Shown here: positions 1 through 8,566 of the stretch, piece by piece
How the letters are laid out: every line of letters starts with the position of its first letter
Numbering within the stretch: the stretch's first letter is position 1
Source: Nocardia amamiensis NBRC 102102
GTDB lineage: Bacteria; Actinomycetota; Actinomycetes; Mycobacteriales; Mycobacteriaceae
DNA: 64,000 bases
Assembly (NCBI RefSeq): GCF_001612745.1
Contig: NZ_BDBA01000003.1
Span: 1 to 64,000, forward strand
Direction of reading: 5' to 3'
Notes under the pieces: generated by a model
The model's input: only the letters and a program-made list of their open reading frames with translations
Databases searched by the model: none
What the model was told of the DNA's origin: nothing
Position numbers and translations under genes: made by a program

Positions 1-638
1 CGGCCGTGCATGCCGGCGACGCACGCGACCGTGCGACCGCCCGCAGGCTCGGTACTCCCCCGCCGCCGGACGCGGTGGCGCAAGGAGCGCAGGCGACACT
101 GCGGCCCGCCCTCAACGCGCTGATGCGATTGCGCTGGTTCGCGCCGTTCGGTTTCGGGCTGGCGCAGAAGTTCGTCATCAGCGCCTTGTCCCACGTCGCC
201 CGCTATTTCACCGACGACGAGGTCCGGGCGTACGCCCAGCAGCAGGTGCTCGACCACGTCGGTCCCGACACCCGGCTGGTGATCGCGCATTCGCTCGGCA
301 GCGTGGTCGCCTATGAGGCCCTGCACCGCGCCGAGCACCCGGTAACCCTGCTGACCATGGGCTCGCCGCTCGGCCTGCGGACTGTCGTCTACGACAGATT
401 GCGCCCGCAGCCGTGCAGCGTGCCGAAATCGGTGACGGGCTGGCACAACCTGGTCGACGAGGACGACCTCGTGGCCGCCCACCTCGACCTGGCCCCTTTC
501 TTTCCACCCTGCCCCGGCGCCGCCGTCACCCCGGTCACCGAGCAGCACTTCGACAACGGCGCGTCGCCGCACGACTCCACCAACTATCTGACGAAAGCCG
601 TCACCGGCGGCATCGTCGCGAAAGCGCTCGGGCATTAA
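1..638 (+). CDS. alpha/beta hydrolase, C-terminal part (cut by window start)
   Basis: The reading frame is already open at base 3, so the gene probably begins upstream and only about 210 C-terminal residues are visible. Counting from the first GTG (base 6), an AHSLG nucleophile elbow (Ser96) follows a hydrophobic strand, as in serine hydrolases. Downstream are an acidic stretch with DEDD and a late His in ASPHDS that could complete a triad. This fits an esterase/lipase-like alpha/beta fold; the substrate is unknown. Its TAA stop and the stop of the converging MFS gene share the palindrome TTAA, so the two genes overlap by four bases. Confidence 0.7.
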   Translation, partial: AVHAGDARDRATARRLGTPPPPDAVAQGAQATLRPALNALMRLRWFAPFGFGLAQKFVISALSHVARYFTDDEVRAYAQQQVLDHVGPDTRLVIAHSLGSVVAYEALHRAEHPVTLLTMGSPLGLRTVVYDRLRPQPCSVPKSVTGWHNLVDEDDLVAAHLDLAPFFPPCPGAAVTPVTEQHFDNGASPHDSTNYLTKAVTGGIVAKALGH

Positions 639-1825
639 CTGTTCTCGAACTCCGGCTGCCGGTCCTGTTCACGGCGCGACTGCACTCGGCGGTCCCGCCA
701 GAGCAGATAACCCGCCACGGCGACCCCGCATCCGGTGAGCACCGCACCCACCGGATAGAGCGACCGCAGACCCGCGCCGTCGCCGATCACCCATCCGCCG
801 ATCCGGCCCGCGCCCGCCGCAGCGAGCTGGAATCCGGAGGCGTTCACCGCGATGGCCAAGGTCGGCGCGGCCGTGGCCGTGGCCACTACTCGTGCCTGCA
901 TGCCGGGGATGATGGCGAAGGCCAGTGCGCCCAACACGAAAGTCAGTGCGGCCGCGACGATCCGGACATCGCCCGCCAACCAGAACAGGACCAGCACTCC
1001 GGCGAGCGCGGCCAGCAGCCCGGTCACCGAGGGCAACAAGGCCCGGTCGGCCAGCTTGCCACCGAGCTGGCTGCCAAGCACGGCGCCGACGCCGTAGGCC
1101 AGCAGCAGGATCGGCACCGCGCCCGCGGAGAAGCCGCCGACCTCGGTCAACAGCGGCGTGATGTAGGTGAAGACCATGACGGCCCCGACATTCCCGACGG
1201 CGGTGAGCGCGATCGCCCACAGCACGTCACGGTCGACGAAAACGCGCAGTTCATTGCCGATCGAGGCCGCCACCGGGCTCGGCTGATCGGGCAGGAAACG
1301 CAGCACCAGCGGCAACGCGGCTGCCGCGCAGAGGGCGACGGCTGCGAAAGTCGCTCGCCAGCCCAGACTTTGGCCGATTGCCGCGCCGAGCGGAGTACCG
1401 AGTGCGATGCCCAGATTCATGCCGAGAGCAACGCGTGCCACCGCCGTGGCCTCGGCACCCGGCTGGGCGGTCGACACCGCGGTGGCGACCGCGACAGCGA
1501 AGAAAGTGGCGACGACCGAGCCTGCCGCCCCCCGCATGGCCAGCAGCACAACGTAATTCGGCGCGAAGGCGGAACCGAGATTGGCCAGTATCGCGATCGA
1601 CACCAATCCGATGACCAAAGGCTTGCGCGCCACCTTGGCGGTCAGCACCGTCACCACGGGACCGCCGATGATCATGCCGATCGCGTACGCCGTCACCAGC
1701 GCTCCCGCGGACGCCACCGAAACCGCCAGGCCGCCGGCGACCTCGGGCAAAATACCCGCGATCACGAACTCACCAGTCGTCAGGCTGAACACCACGAGCA
1801 TCAGAGAAAACACCGCGGGCCGCAT
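635..1825 (-). CDS. MFS drug/sugar efflux transporter
   Basis: About 396 residues with twelve hydrophobic segments, typical of the AraJ/CmlA-type major facilitator exporters in the inner membrane. The N-terminal half has the usual TM1 with an acidic residue (TGEFVIAG) and a short basic loop after TM2 (KVARKP). I chose the ATG at 1825 rather than the GTG at 1828 because GGAGG lies at ideal spacing before it. It is divergent from a MarR regulator with palindromes between the two genes, so it is probably a regulated efflux pump for a small toxic ligand. The substrate cannot be read from sequence. Confidence 0.85.
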   Translation of the reverse strand: MRPAVFSLMLVVFSLTTGEFVIAGILPEVAGGLAVSVASAGALVTAYAIGMIIGGPVVTVLTAKVARKPLVIGLVSIAILANLGSAFAPNYVVLLAMRGAAGSVVATFFAVAVATAVSTAQPGAEATAVARVALGMNLGIALGTPLGAAIGQSLGWRATFAAVALCAAAALPLVLRFLPDQPSPVAASIGNELRVFVDRDVLWAIALTAVGNVGAVMVFTYITPLLTEVGGFSAGAVPILLLAYGVGAVLGSQLGGKLADRALLPSVTGLLAALAGVLVLFWLAGDVRIVAAALTFVLGALAFAIIPGMQARVVATATAAPTLAIAVNASGFQLAAAGAGRIGGWVIGDGAGLRSLYPVGAVLTGCGVAVAGYLLWRDRRVQSRREQDRQPEFENS

Positions 1826-1841
1826 CACGCACCTCCCAGAT

Positions 1842-1901
1842 AGTTATAACTCGAATGATACGAACTAGAACTATCACAGTTCGAACCGAAGGCGCTAGAC
1901 T
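1842..1901. promoter_or_regulatory. MarR-type operator/promoter region between efflux pump and regulator
   Basis: AGTTATAACT (1842-1851) is a perfect 10-bp palindrome, and GAACT-5nt-AGTTC (1868-1882) is a second inverted repeat. Both contain the half-site AACT/AGTT, so they look like two operators for the adjacent MarR protein. TAGACT (1896-1901) resembles a -10 box eight bases before the regulator ATG at 1909, which suggests a leaderless transcript. That the MarR protein binds here is inference from position. Confidence 0.6.
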
Positions 1902-1908
1902 CGGAGCA

Positions 1909-2349
1909 ATGACGCGGCAGCCCGATCCCATGGTGGACACCGAACTCGACCGCGATGTGTGCAAGCTGGTGCATCGGTTCACCCATCGGCTCGACGTGCA
2001 CGTCCGCCGCGTCGCCGAACAGCTGGAACTCACCCCCTCGCAGGTGATCGCGCTGCGCGAACTGTCCGAACCGATCACCGCGAGGGAGCTGGCGGCGCGA
2101 ATGTCCTGCGAGCCGTCCAACGCGACGTTCGTACTGGACCGGCTGGAGCAGCAGGATCTGATCCGCCGCGAGCCGCACCCCACCGACCGCCGGGCCAAAC
2201 AGATCGTGCTGACCCCAGCCGGTCAGCGCCGACGCGATGACGCGCTCGAACTGCTCGGCGCGAGCTCCCCGTTGACCTCGCTCACCGGAACGCAGCAGCA
2301 GGCGTTACGCGATCTGCTGCGCACCATGGCCGCCGACGCCGACCACTGA
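1909..2349 (+). CDS. MarR family transcriptional regulator
   Basis: 146 residues with a winged-helix DNA-binding core: recognition helix region around ELAARMSCEPSN and the wing in RREPHPTDRRAKQIVLT, the classic MarR D-x-R signature. The frame is open 54 bases further upstream, but the ATG at 1909 follows a -10-like TAGACT and gives the usual family length. It most likely represses itself and the divergent MFS exporter through the palindromes at 1842-1882, with release on ligand binding. Confidence 0.88.
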   Translation: MTRQPDPMVDTELDRDVCKLVHRFTHRLDVHVRRVAEQLELTPSQVIALRELSEPITARELAARMSCEPSNATFVLDRLEQQDLIRREPHPTDRRAKQIVLTPAGQRRRDDALELLGASSPLTSLTGTQQQALRDLLRTMAADADH

Positions 2350-2414
2350 CCGGAAGACGATCCGCACCGGCCGGCAGTGCCCTGAGCCCCAGTCCCGCGC
2401 TCACACGTCCTGGA

Positions 2415-3029
2415 CTACTGATCACCTTGCGACAGATGGGTTTTCGCGTCCTCGTAGGTTCCGGCGGGCGCCGCCTCGTCTCGGGTGTAGATCAGGTGGA
2501 GCACGCCGGTTGCGAAGGCCTGCGACGACAACAGGCGCAGTGGGATCGTGGGCCCGCCGTCTTCGAAAAGACGCTCTCCCTTGCCGACGGCGATCGGGTG
2601 GACGAGCAGGTGCAATTCGTCCAGCAAGCCCGCGTCCAGGAGCTGGCGGACCACCGAGACCGAGCCGCTCATGCCGATCTCGCCGCCCGGCTCGTTCTTC
2701 AACGCGGTCACCGCCTCGACCAGATCGCCCTTCAGCACTTCGGAATTGCGCCAGCCGAAGTCCAGATCCTGGTGTGTCACAACGATTTTGCGCGCGTCGC
2801 CCAGTTTCGCGGCAAACGGCGCGTCCGGTCCGCCCGCGGCTTCCCGCTCCGGCCATGCGCCCGCGAAGCTGTCGTAGGTCTTGCGCCCGAGCAACAGCGT
2901 GTCGGCGGCGCCGAGCTGGGCGTCGACGGCCGCGCCCATGTCGTCGTCGAAGTACGGGAAGTGCCAGTCCTGCGGGTCCTCGACGACGCCGTCGAGCGCA
3001 ATGAACAGACCTGCGGTGATTTTCCTCAT
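2415..3029 (-). CDS. dihydrofolate reductase family protein (RibD C-terminal-like)
   Basis: 204 residues of the DHFR/RibD_C fold: N-terminal strand KITAGLFIALDGVVEDP, the LLLGRKTYDSFAGAWP motif, and a GSVSVVRQLL nucleotide-binding segment. This group (often YyaP/YwjB-like) is probably an NADPH-dependent reductase of unknown substrate and is not the essential folate enzyme. GGAG lies just before the ATG. It follows the GlxA-type regulator gene on the same strand with a gap of about 120 bp, so the two may be co-transcribed. Confidence 0.85.
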   Translation of the reverse strand: MRKITAGLFIALDGVVEDPQDWHFPYFDDDMGAAVDAQLGAADTLLLGRKTYDSFAGAWPEREAAGGPDAPFAAKLGDARKIVVTHQDLDFGWRNSEVLKGDLVEAVTALKNEPGGEIGMSGSVSVVRQLLDAGLLDELHLLVHPIAVGKGERLFEDGGPTIPLRLLSSQAFATGVLHLIYTRDEAAPAGTYEDAKTHLSQGDQ

Positions 3030-3150
3030 CGCGTTTACTCCTGGATCAGTGTGTCCGTGTGTCGTTTGATCCGACGGAGCGGGGCGCGGGAATTCATCGG
3101 TCGCCGAGAACGCCTCGACTCCGGACGGCTTCGCCCACCGGCCGCGACCG

Positions 3151-4119
3151 CTACCCGGGTCGGTCCGCGCCGGAGCCGTTGAAGGCCGCCCGGTAGCTGT
3201 GCGGACTGGTGCCGACCACCCGTTTGAAGCGGTCGCGGAACGCGGTCGGTGAGCCGAATCCGACCTGGCCCGCGATCCGGTCCACCGGGTGGCTGGTGGC
3301 TTCGAGCAGGTGCTGGGCCTGCCGGATGCGCGCGCGCAGCAGCCACTGCAGCGGCGTCGTCCCGGTGTGCTCGCGGAAGCGGCGGTTCAGTGTGCGGGTG
3401 CTCATCCCGGCGTGTGCGGCGATGTCGTCGAGGGACAGATCCCGCGCGGCGTTGTCCTGTATCCACCGCAGCACCGGTTCCAGTGCCGAGCCGCGGGGCG
3501 TCGGCGGCTGGTCGTGCACGATGAATTGGGCCTGTCCCCCTTCCCGTTCCAGCGGCACGACCGACGTCCTGGCCGCGTCGGCCGCGACGGCCGAGCCGTA
3601 GTCGCGGCGAATCAGATGCAGGCACATATCGATTCCCGCCGCCGCGCCCGCCGAGGTGAGCAGCGATCCGTTGTCCACGTACAGCACGTCCGGGTCCACC
3701 TCGATGTCGGGATAGCTGGCGGCGAGTTGCGCAGCGGCGAGCCAGTGCGTAGTCGCCCGGTGACCGTCCAGCAATCCGGTCGCAGCGAGGATGAAGGCGC
3801 CGGAGCAGATCGAGGCGATGCGGGTACCGGCGGCCGCGGCGCGGCGCAACGCGTGGATCACCTCGTCCGGCACCGGCAGGCCGGGGTCCGCGCAGCCGGG
3901 CAGGATAATGGTGTCCGCCTCGCCCAGCGCCTCGAGCCCCCACGGCGCTCGCAGCGTGAACACCCCGGCATCAACGGTCGATCGGTTCGCGCAGACCCGC
4001 ACGCGATAGGCGCGCCGCCCGTCCGGCAGCCGGGTGCGACCGAACACCTCGACGGGCGTGGCCAGATCGAACGCGATCACCTGGTCCAGCGCGAGTACGG
4101 CCACCGTGTGCATGGCCAT
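3151..4119 (-). CDS. GlxA family transcriptional regulator (DJ-1/PfpI + AraC HTH)
   Basis: 322 residues. Residues about 5-185 form a DJ-1/PfpI-like domain with a nucleophile elbow AS-I-CSG (Cys105). Residues about 215-310 hold two helix-turn-helices of the AraC family (SLDDIAAHAGMSTRTLNRRF and the PVDRIAGQVGFGSPTAFRDRFKR signature). The layout is that of GlxA-type activators, which act in the cytoplasm and often sense a nitrogen compound or aldehyde. It probably controls the downstream DHFR-like reductase gene; the effector is unknown. Confidence 0.9.
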   Translation of the reverse strand: MAMHTVAVLALDQVIAFDLATPVEVFGRTRLPDGRRAYRVRVCANRSTVDAGVFTLRAPWGLEALGEADTIILPGCADPGLPVPDEVIHALRRAAAAGTRIASICSGAFILAATGLLDGHRATTHWLAAAQLAASYPDIEVDPDVLYVDNGSLLTSAGAAAGIDMCLHLIRRDYGSAVAADAARTSVVPLEREGGQAQFIVHDQPPTPRGSALEPVLRWIQDNAARDLSLDDIAAHAGMSTRTLNRRFREHTGTTPLQWLLRARIRQAQHLLEATSHPVDRIAGQVGFGSPTAFRDRFKRVVGTSPHSYRAAFNGSGADRPG

Positions 4120-4266
4120 AGCGTAGTAATTCGGTCGATTCCAGCCAATGCATTCCAGCTGGCGATCTGCATGTCGCCCCAGTTCGGTTCGCTTGGCGAG
4201 AATCGACCGATATATGGCAGTTCCGCCAGTTCCTTCGATACGCCGCCCCGGCTAGTCTCGACCGCC

Positions 4267-4722
4267 GTGACGAAGTTCCTGCTCTCGGTCCACGTGCTCG
4301 CCGCGATCATCGCCGTAGGTCCGGTGACCGTCGCGGCCAGCATGTTTCCCGCCACCACCCGCCGTGCCCTCGCCGCGACCGCGACCGACCACAGCCCGGC
4401 CGTCCTCGGCACCCTGTATCGCATCTGCCGGGTCTATGCCCTGATCGGCATCATCGTCCCGGCGTTCGGTCTGCTCACCGCGCTCAGCCTCGGCGTGCTC
4501 GGGGACGCGTGGCTGGTGGTGTCGATCGGGTTGACCGCGGCCGCGGCGGGGGTGCTCGCCCTGCTCGTGCTGCCGGGACAGCAGAAGATCCTCGCCGATC
4601 TCACCGGCGCCACTCCGGCGCTGATCCGCCGACTCGCCATGGACACCGGAGTGTTCAACGTGCTGTGGACGGTGGTCACCATCCTGATGATCGTGCGCCC
4701 TGGCTCGACGACCGGCGCGTGA
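4267..4722 (+). CDS. DUF2269-like integral membrane protein
   Basis: 151 residues with four predicted membrane spans (near residues 3-25, 48-75, 80-105 and 125-148), beginning KFLLSVHVLAAIIAVGPVTVA with a His in TM1. This resembles small membrane proteins annotated as DUF2269-type. The GTG at 4267 was chosen because upstream codons in this frame overlap the regulator in antisense and do not look coding. No enzymatic motif is visible. It converges with the stress-protein gene, leaving only three bases between stops. Confidence 0.72.
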   Translation: MTKFLLSVHVLAAIIAVGPVTVAASMFPATTRRALAATATDHSPAVLGTLYRICRVYALIGIIVPAFGLLTALSLGVLGDAWLVVSIGLTAAAAGVLALLVLPGQQKILADLTGATPALIRRLAMDTGVFNVLWTVVTILMIVRPGSTTGA

Positions 4723-4725
4723 GAC

Positions 4726-5631
4726 TCAGTCGGGCAAGTTCCGCACCGTGATCGTGCGATCGCGAACGATCATGATCGGACACTGCACCGACAGCAGCAG
4801 CGCCTGACTCGTCGAGCCGAACAGCATGCTGGCGAACCCGCCGCGACCCCGGCTGCCGACCACCAGCAGCTGCGCCCGCTCGGAGCGTTCCAGCAGACAG
4901 CGTTCCGGGCGGTCGGTGATGATCTCCCGGTGGATTTCGACATCGGGAAAACACTCCTGCCATCCGGCCAGGCTTTCCGCGAGCACGATCTGCTTGTCCG
5001 GATCGGCTGCGAGCTCGGCGTCCGCCACGGGCAGTTCCACACCGGTCCACACATGCAGTGCAAGCAGTGGCACGCCCCGCGCCGATGCCTCCTGCAGCGC
5101 CGCCTCGATGGCGGGTTCGCTGATCTCGGTACCGTCGACCCCGACGATGATCGGCTGCTTCCTGGCTTCCGGCGAGAGCGGCGCGCCCTCCCGGACCACA
5201 ACCAGCGGGCAGTGCGCCCGCCGTGCCAGCGCCGCACTGACCGAGCCGAGCAAGGCGCGCCGCATTGTGCCGCGCTCGCGGGTGCCGACCACCATCATCC
5301 GGGCCTCCCCCGTGCGGTCCAGCAGTGCCGGACCGACCGGCTCGTGCACCAATTCGGTGGTCACCTCGACCTCGCGCAGGCCGCGGACCGCGATCCGCGC
5401 CTCCTCGGCGGCGGTGTCCAGTACCCAGCGCCCGTGACCCTCCATCCGCGCGTAGTCGGTGCTCGTGAGCGGTTCGGTGACGCCGGGCCCGTAGTCGGCG
5501 ACCGGATCGAGAACGTGGACGAGATGCAGCGGCGCTCGATGCTGTGCGGCGGCCTGCGTCGCCCACGCGATCGCCGCCGCCGCGCCCGCGGACCCGTCCA
5601 CTCCGACGACGATCGATCCATTGGTTCGCAT
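4726..5631 (-). CDS. tandem-domain universal stress protein (UspA)
   Basis: 301 residues made of two UspA domains (about 8-147 and 155-295). Each carries the ATP-binding pattern G-2x-G-9x-G-(S/T): VGTRERGTMRRALLGS in the first and VGSRGRGGFASMLFGS in the second. The double-domain architecture is the one expanded in mycobacteria under the hypoxia regulon. The ATG at 5631 is preceded by GGAAG and starts directly at the first beta strand (SIVVGVDGS); the upstream 15 codons are probably untranslated. I saw no clear DosR box. Confidence 0.92.
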   Translation of the reverse strand: MRTNGSIVVGVDGSAGAAAAIAWATQAAAQHRAPLHLVHVLDPVADYGPGVTEPLTSTDYARMEGHGRWVLDTAAEEARIAVRGLREVEVTTELVHEPVGPALLDRTGEARMMVVGTRERGTMRRALLGSVSAALARRAHCPLVVVREGAPLSPEARKQPIIVGVDGTEISEPAIEAALQEASARGVPLLALHVWTGVELPVADAELAADPDKQIVLAESLAGWQECFPDVEIHREIITDRPERCLLERSERAQLLVVGSRGRGGFASMLFGSTSQALLLSVQCPIMIVRDRTITVRNLPD

Positions 5632-5725
5632 GATCACTTCCTTCCAGTACGAAAGGTCGAGCTCAGCACCGCGCAATCGACATTACCGGGGCACAAGGCA
5701 TGGACCGGCGAGCCCTAGCGTTCGG

Positions 5726-6124
5726 TCATCCGCCGAAAACGGCGCAGGCGTACCCCAGATGGATCCCGTTGCCCACGGTGATATCGACGCTCGCCACCAA
5801 CGACGCGTCCGGCTCCTGCACCGCGCTGATAATGTGCGGGCCGGGAGTGGCGGGCACCCAGGTGATCAAAGCGACGCCGCCGGAAGGACGGACCACGCCG
5901 AAGGGAACACCGTTGTCGTAGAAGACGACCGGTGCGACGACGTCGGTCACGGTGGCGCGCGCGGTGTACGTGCAACCGGTTCCGTAGTTCGTCGCCAACC
6001 CGTAGTTGATGCCGGGATACATCCCGACCTGCGTGACCGTGGCTCCCGCCGTCGGCATGGCCCCGATCGTGACTGCCGCCGCGGCTCCGAGTACCGCCGC
6101 TGCCGCACCAACTCGCATTCGCAT
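5726..6124 (-). CDS. secreted protein of unknown function
   Basis: 132 residues. Residues 1-28 are a signal peptide (MRMRVG, a hydrophobic core of Ala/Val, then PTAGA), so the mature protein is about 104 residues and extracytoplasmic. It is rich in beta-forming residues and has two Cys (in GTGCTY and YACAV) that could form a disulfide; an Ig-like beta sandwich is plausible. No operon partner: the neighbours are the stress protein downstream and an EamA exporter upstream. The function is unknown. Confidence 0.75.
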   Translation of the reverse strand: MRMRVGAAAAVLGAAAAVTIGAMPTAGATVTQVGMYPGINYGLATNYGTGCTYTARATVTDVVAPVVFYDNGVPFGVVRPSGGVALITWVPATPGPHIISAVQEPDASLVASVDITVGNGIHLGYACAVFGG

Positions 6125-6252
6125 CCCGGTGGTCCTACCCTTCGCTAGTCGTCCAGGCGCCGGGCACGCGCACCGGCGAGATACCTAGATCCTCACTCCC
6201 ACCCGGCCGCGGCGGGTCCGAACCGCCGAATATCGACCTCCGCGCCGCCCAG

Positions 6253-7203
6253 TCAATCCTTCGCTTGGGTCCGCGTCGCTCCCGCGGACGCCGCGACCAC
6301 ACACGCCACTCCCGTCCACTGCCCGAGATTCATGACCTGGCCGAGCACCACCAAGCCCGCGACCGCCGCGACCGCGGGTTCCAAGCTCATCAGCACGCCG
6401 AACACGCGGGGTGAAATCCGCCGCAACGCCTCCAACTCCACGGAGTACGGCAGCACCGAGGACAGCATCGCCACCGCGAACCCGGCGGCGAGCACCGCCG
6501 GCTGCAACAGCGCGGTCCCCGCGTCGGCAATGCCGACCGGCAGCATGACCACCCCGCCGAAGGCCATGGCCAGCGCCAGTCCGCCGCCGCCATCGGTTTT
6601 CTCCCCGAGTGCGGCGCTGAGCAGGATGTAACCCGCCCAACACGCCGCCGCGGCCAGCGCGAACAGCACGCCGATCCAGTCCACGTCGCCATCCGCCCTG
6701 GTCAGCAGCAGCACACCGGCACCGGCCAGTACCGCCCACACCGGATCGATCCAGCGCCGCGACCCTGCCATCGCGACGGTCAGCGGTCCGAGGAATTCGA
6801 TCGTCACCGCCATTCCGAGCGGAATCCGATCGATCGCCGCATAGAAGGAGAGATTCATCAGTGCCAGCACCCCGCCGTACCCGAGCACCACCGGCAACGC
6901 ACTTCGCGCGACCCGCAGCGACGAGCGCCAGCACACCAGTAGGACGACGCCGGCGAAGACCAGCCGCAACGTGACCGCTCCGCCCGCACCGGTCGCCGAG
7001 AACAGTTGCTTCGCCAGCGCCGCCCCCACCTGCACACTGACGATCCCGGCCAGCACCAGCGCTGTGGGCGGCACGCCACCGAGCCCCTGCGCGGTGATCG
7101 AACGCCAGACCGATACCGGAGTGGTCCCGCGCCCCGCCCGCTCGAAGTCGATCGCTACCACGCCCACCTCCGTCGTGCTCGGAAGACTGCCCAGCACAGC
7201 CAA
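6253..7203 (-). CDS. EamA/DMT family transporter (RhtA-like)
   Basis: 316 residues with ten membrane spans arranged as two EamA repeats of five, as in drug/metabolite exporters such as the amino-acid exporter RhtA. The first repeat carries PLTVAMAGSRRW and the second ends in SLEPAVAAVAGLVVLGQ, the usual EamA C-terminal signature. The first about 35 residues are polar and may be overlong; a GTG inside that leader (VVAIDFERAG) is an alternative start. It is monocistronic. The substrate is unknown. Confidence 0.85.
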   Translation of the reverse strand: MAVLGSLPSTTEVGVVAIDFERAGRGTTPVSVWRSITAQGLGGVPPTALVLAGIVSVQVGAALAKQLFSATGAGGAVTLRLVFAGVVLLVCWRSSLRVARSALPVVLGYGGVLALMNLSFYAAIDRIPLGMAVTIEFLGPLTVAMAGSRRWIDPVWAVLAGAGVLLLTRADGDVDWIGVLFALAAAACWAGYILLSAALGEKTDGGGGLALAMAFGGVVMLPVGIADAGTALLQPAVLAAGFAVAMLSSVLPYSVELEALRRISPRVFGVLMSLEPAVAAVAGLVVLGQVMNLGQWTGVACVVAASAGATRTQAKD

Positions 7204-7577
7204 TCACGCGGGTACGACAAGACCAACCGCGCTGCACCCATGCCGGAAAAACATCGTCCGTAGGCCGCATTCCCGGCCTCGATCTCATCCGGCCTGCTCG
7301 TCCGCGGCGCAGATCACCTGGGTCGTCATCGGAGATCGGCAAGAGCCACAGGGCAGGCGACGAAGCTGCGTGCGAACCCGCCCCGCAACGAGATCGGCGA
7401 TCGCTGTCCGGCATCGGAAGCAGTGCAGGAATCGGCTTCTCGCGCAGCAGACACCGGCGCCGGCTCGCACTGCCGGTCATGCATCGCTGATGCGGCAACG
7501 GTTTTGCCGTCGGCACTGACGGCGACGTGCCTCCCCCGACCGCATCATCTGGTCATCGCGATGGATAACCCTTCAGC
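7204..7577. other. intergenic region, nothing recognised
   Basis: About 370 bases between the start of the EamA gene and the stop of the MmyB-type regulator. Small open frames here have no homology that I recognise and no ribosome-binding sites. I see no repeat or RNA structure. Confidence 0.5.
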
Positions 7578-8465
7578 TCAATCCTTTTGCTGGGCACCGA
7601 GTTGCCGGGCGGAATGTTGCTCGTCTCCGTACTCGTCGGACGCCTTGTCCGCGATCAGGCTGCCGAGCAAGGCGAGTGACCCTTCGGAGGGGGAACCGGG
7701 TTCTGCATGGTAGGCGATGAGCATCTGCCCCGGCGCGCCGTTCACGCTGAACGTTTCGTACGAGAGGGTCAGCTCGCCCACCATCGGGTTGCGGAACCGT
7801 TTCATCCCCGCGGTCTTCACCCGGACGTCGTGGCGCGCCCACAGCTGCCGGAAATCCTCGCTCTTCAGAGACAACTCGCCGACCAGTTCGGTCAGGCGCG
7901 GATCGTCGAGGTCGGCGCCCGCGGTCGCCCGCAGGCTCGCCACGGTGTCGGCCGCAATAGTCGGCCAATCGGAGTAGATGTCGCGCGCCTCGGGATCGAG
8001 GAAGATCATGCGCACCTGGTTGACCCCGGGAACCGAGCACGAGTTGACGGCCTCGGCCAGCGGGTTCGCCGCCAGCACGTCCAGGTATTTGCCGAGCACC
8101 AGTGCGGGCGTGTGCGGCCACGCGTTCATCAGCCGCAGCAATCCGGGCGCGACGCGTTCGGGGCGGCGCGGCCCTCTCGGCCGCTTCACCGCGGGTCGCG
8201 CCAGCTCGCGCAGATGTGCCGTGCCCTCGTCGTCCAATGCGAACACCCGCGCCAGCGCCGCGATGACCTGCTCGGACGGGTGCCTGTCGCGTCCCTGCTC
8301 CAGCCGCACGTAGTAGTCGGCGCTCATCCCGGCGAGCAGCGCGATCTCCTCGCGGCGCAGCCCGGCGACCCGGCGTTGACCACCGCCGGACAACCCGAAG
8401 TCCTCCGGTCGCGCCAGCTCACGACGCGCCCGCAGGAATGCGCCCAGTCGATTGTCGGAGTCCAT
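7578..8465 (-). CDS. XRE family regulator with MmyB-like ligand-binding domain
   Basis: 295 residues. The N-terminal helix-turn-helix (about 1-75) has the family hallmark GLRREEIALLAGMSADYYVRLEQGRDRHPS. Residues about 105-280 form the PAS-like MmyB domain (MNAWPHTPALVLGKYLDVLAANPLA). These regulators are typically divergent from a short-chain dehydrogenase, exactly as here (SDR at 8567). The ATG at 8465 gives the standard N-terminus; a longer frame exists but is not needed. It probably represses the SDR through the inverted repeat at 8514-8533. Confidence 0.9.
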   Translation of the reverse strand: MDSDNRLGAFLRARRELARPEDFGLSGGGQRRVAGLRREEIALLAGMSADYYVRLEQGRDRHPSEQVIAALARVFALDDEGTAHLRELARPAVKRPRGPRRPERVAPGLLRLMNAWPHTPALVLGKYLDVLAANPLAEAVNSCSVPGVNQVRMIFLDPEARDIYSDWPTIAADTVASLRATAGADLDDPRLTELVGELSLKSEDFRQLWARHDVRVKTAGMKRFRNPMVGELTLSYETFSVNGAPGQMLIAYHAEPGSPSEGSLALLGSLIADKASDEYGDEQHSARQLGAQQKD

Positions 8466-8513
8466 GACCCGAGCGTAGGCGAGCCGCACCCCGGCTGGGT
8501 GGCCGCGCGACTA

Positions 8514-8533
8514 CCAGGAAGTCCGCGACCTGG
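8514..8533. promoter_or_regulatory. inverted repeat, candidate operator for the MmyB regulator
   Basis: CCAGG (8514-8518) and CCTGG (8529-8533) are perfect inverted 5-mers, centre to centre about 1.5 helical turns apart, in the 101-bp gap between the divergent regulator and SDR starts. The position suits a shared operator. This is inference; no binding data. Confidence 0.45.
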
Positions 8534-8566
8534 CAGGGACGCGCGGCGGGGCCGAACGTAGTGGAC

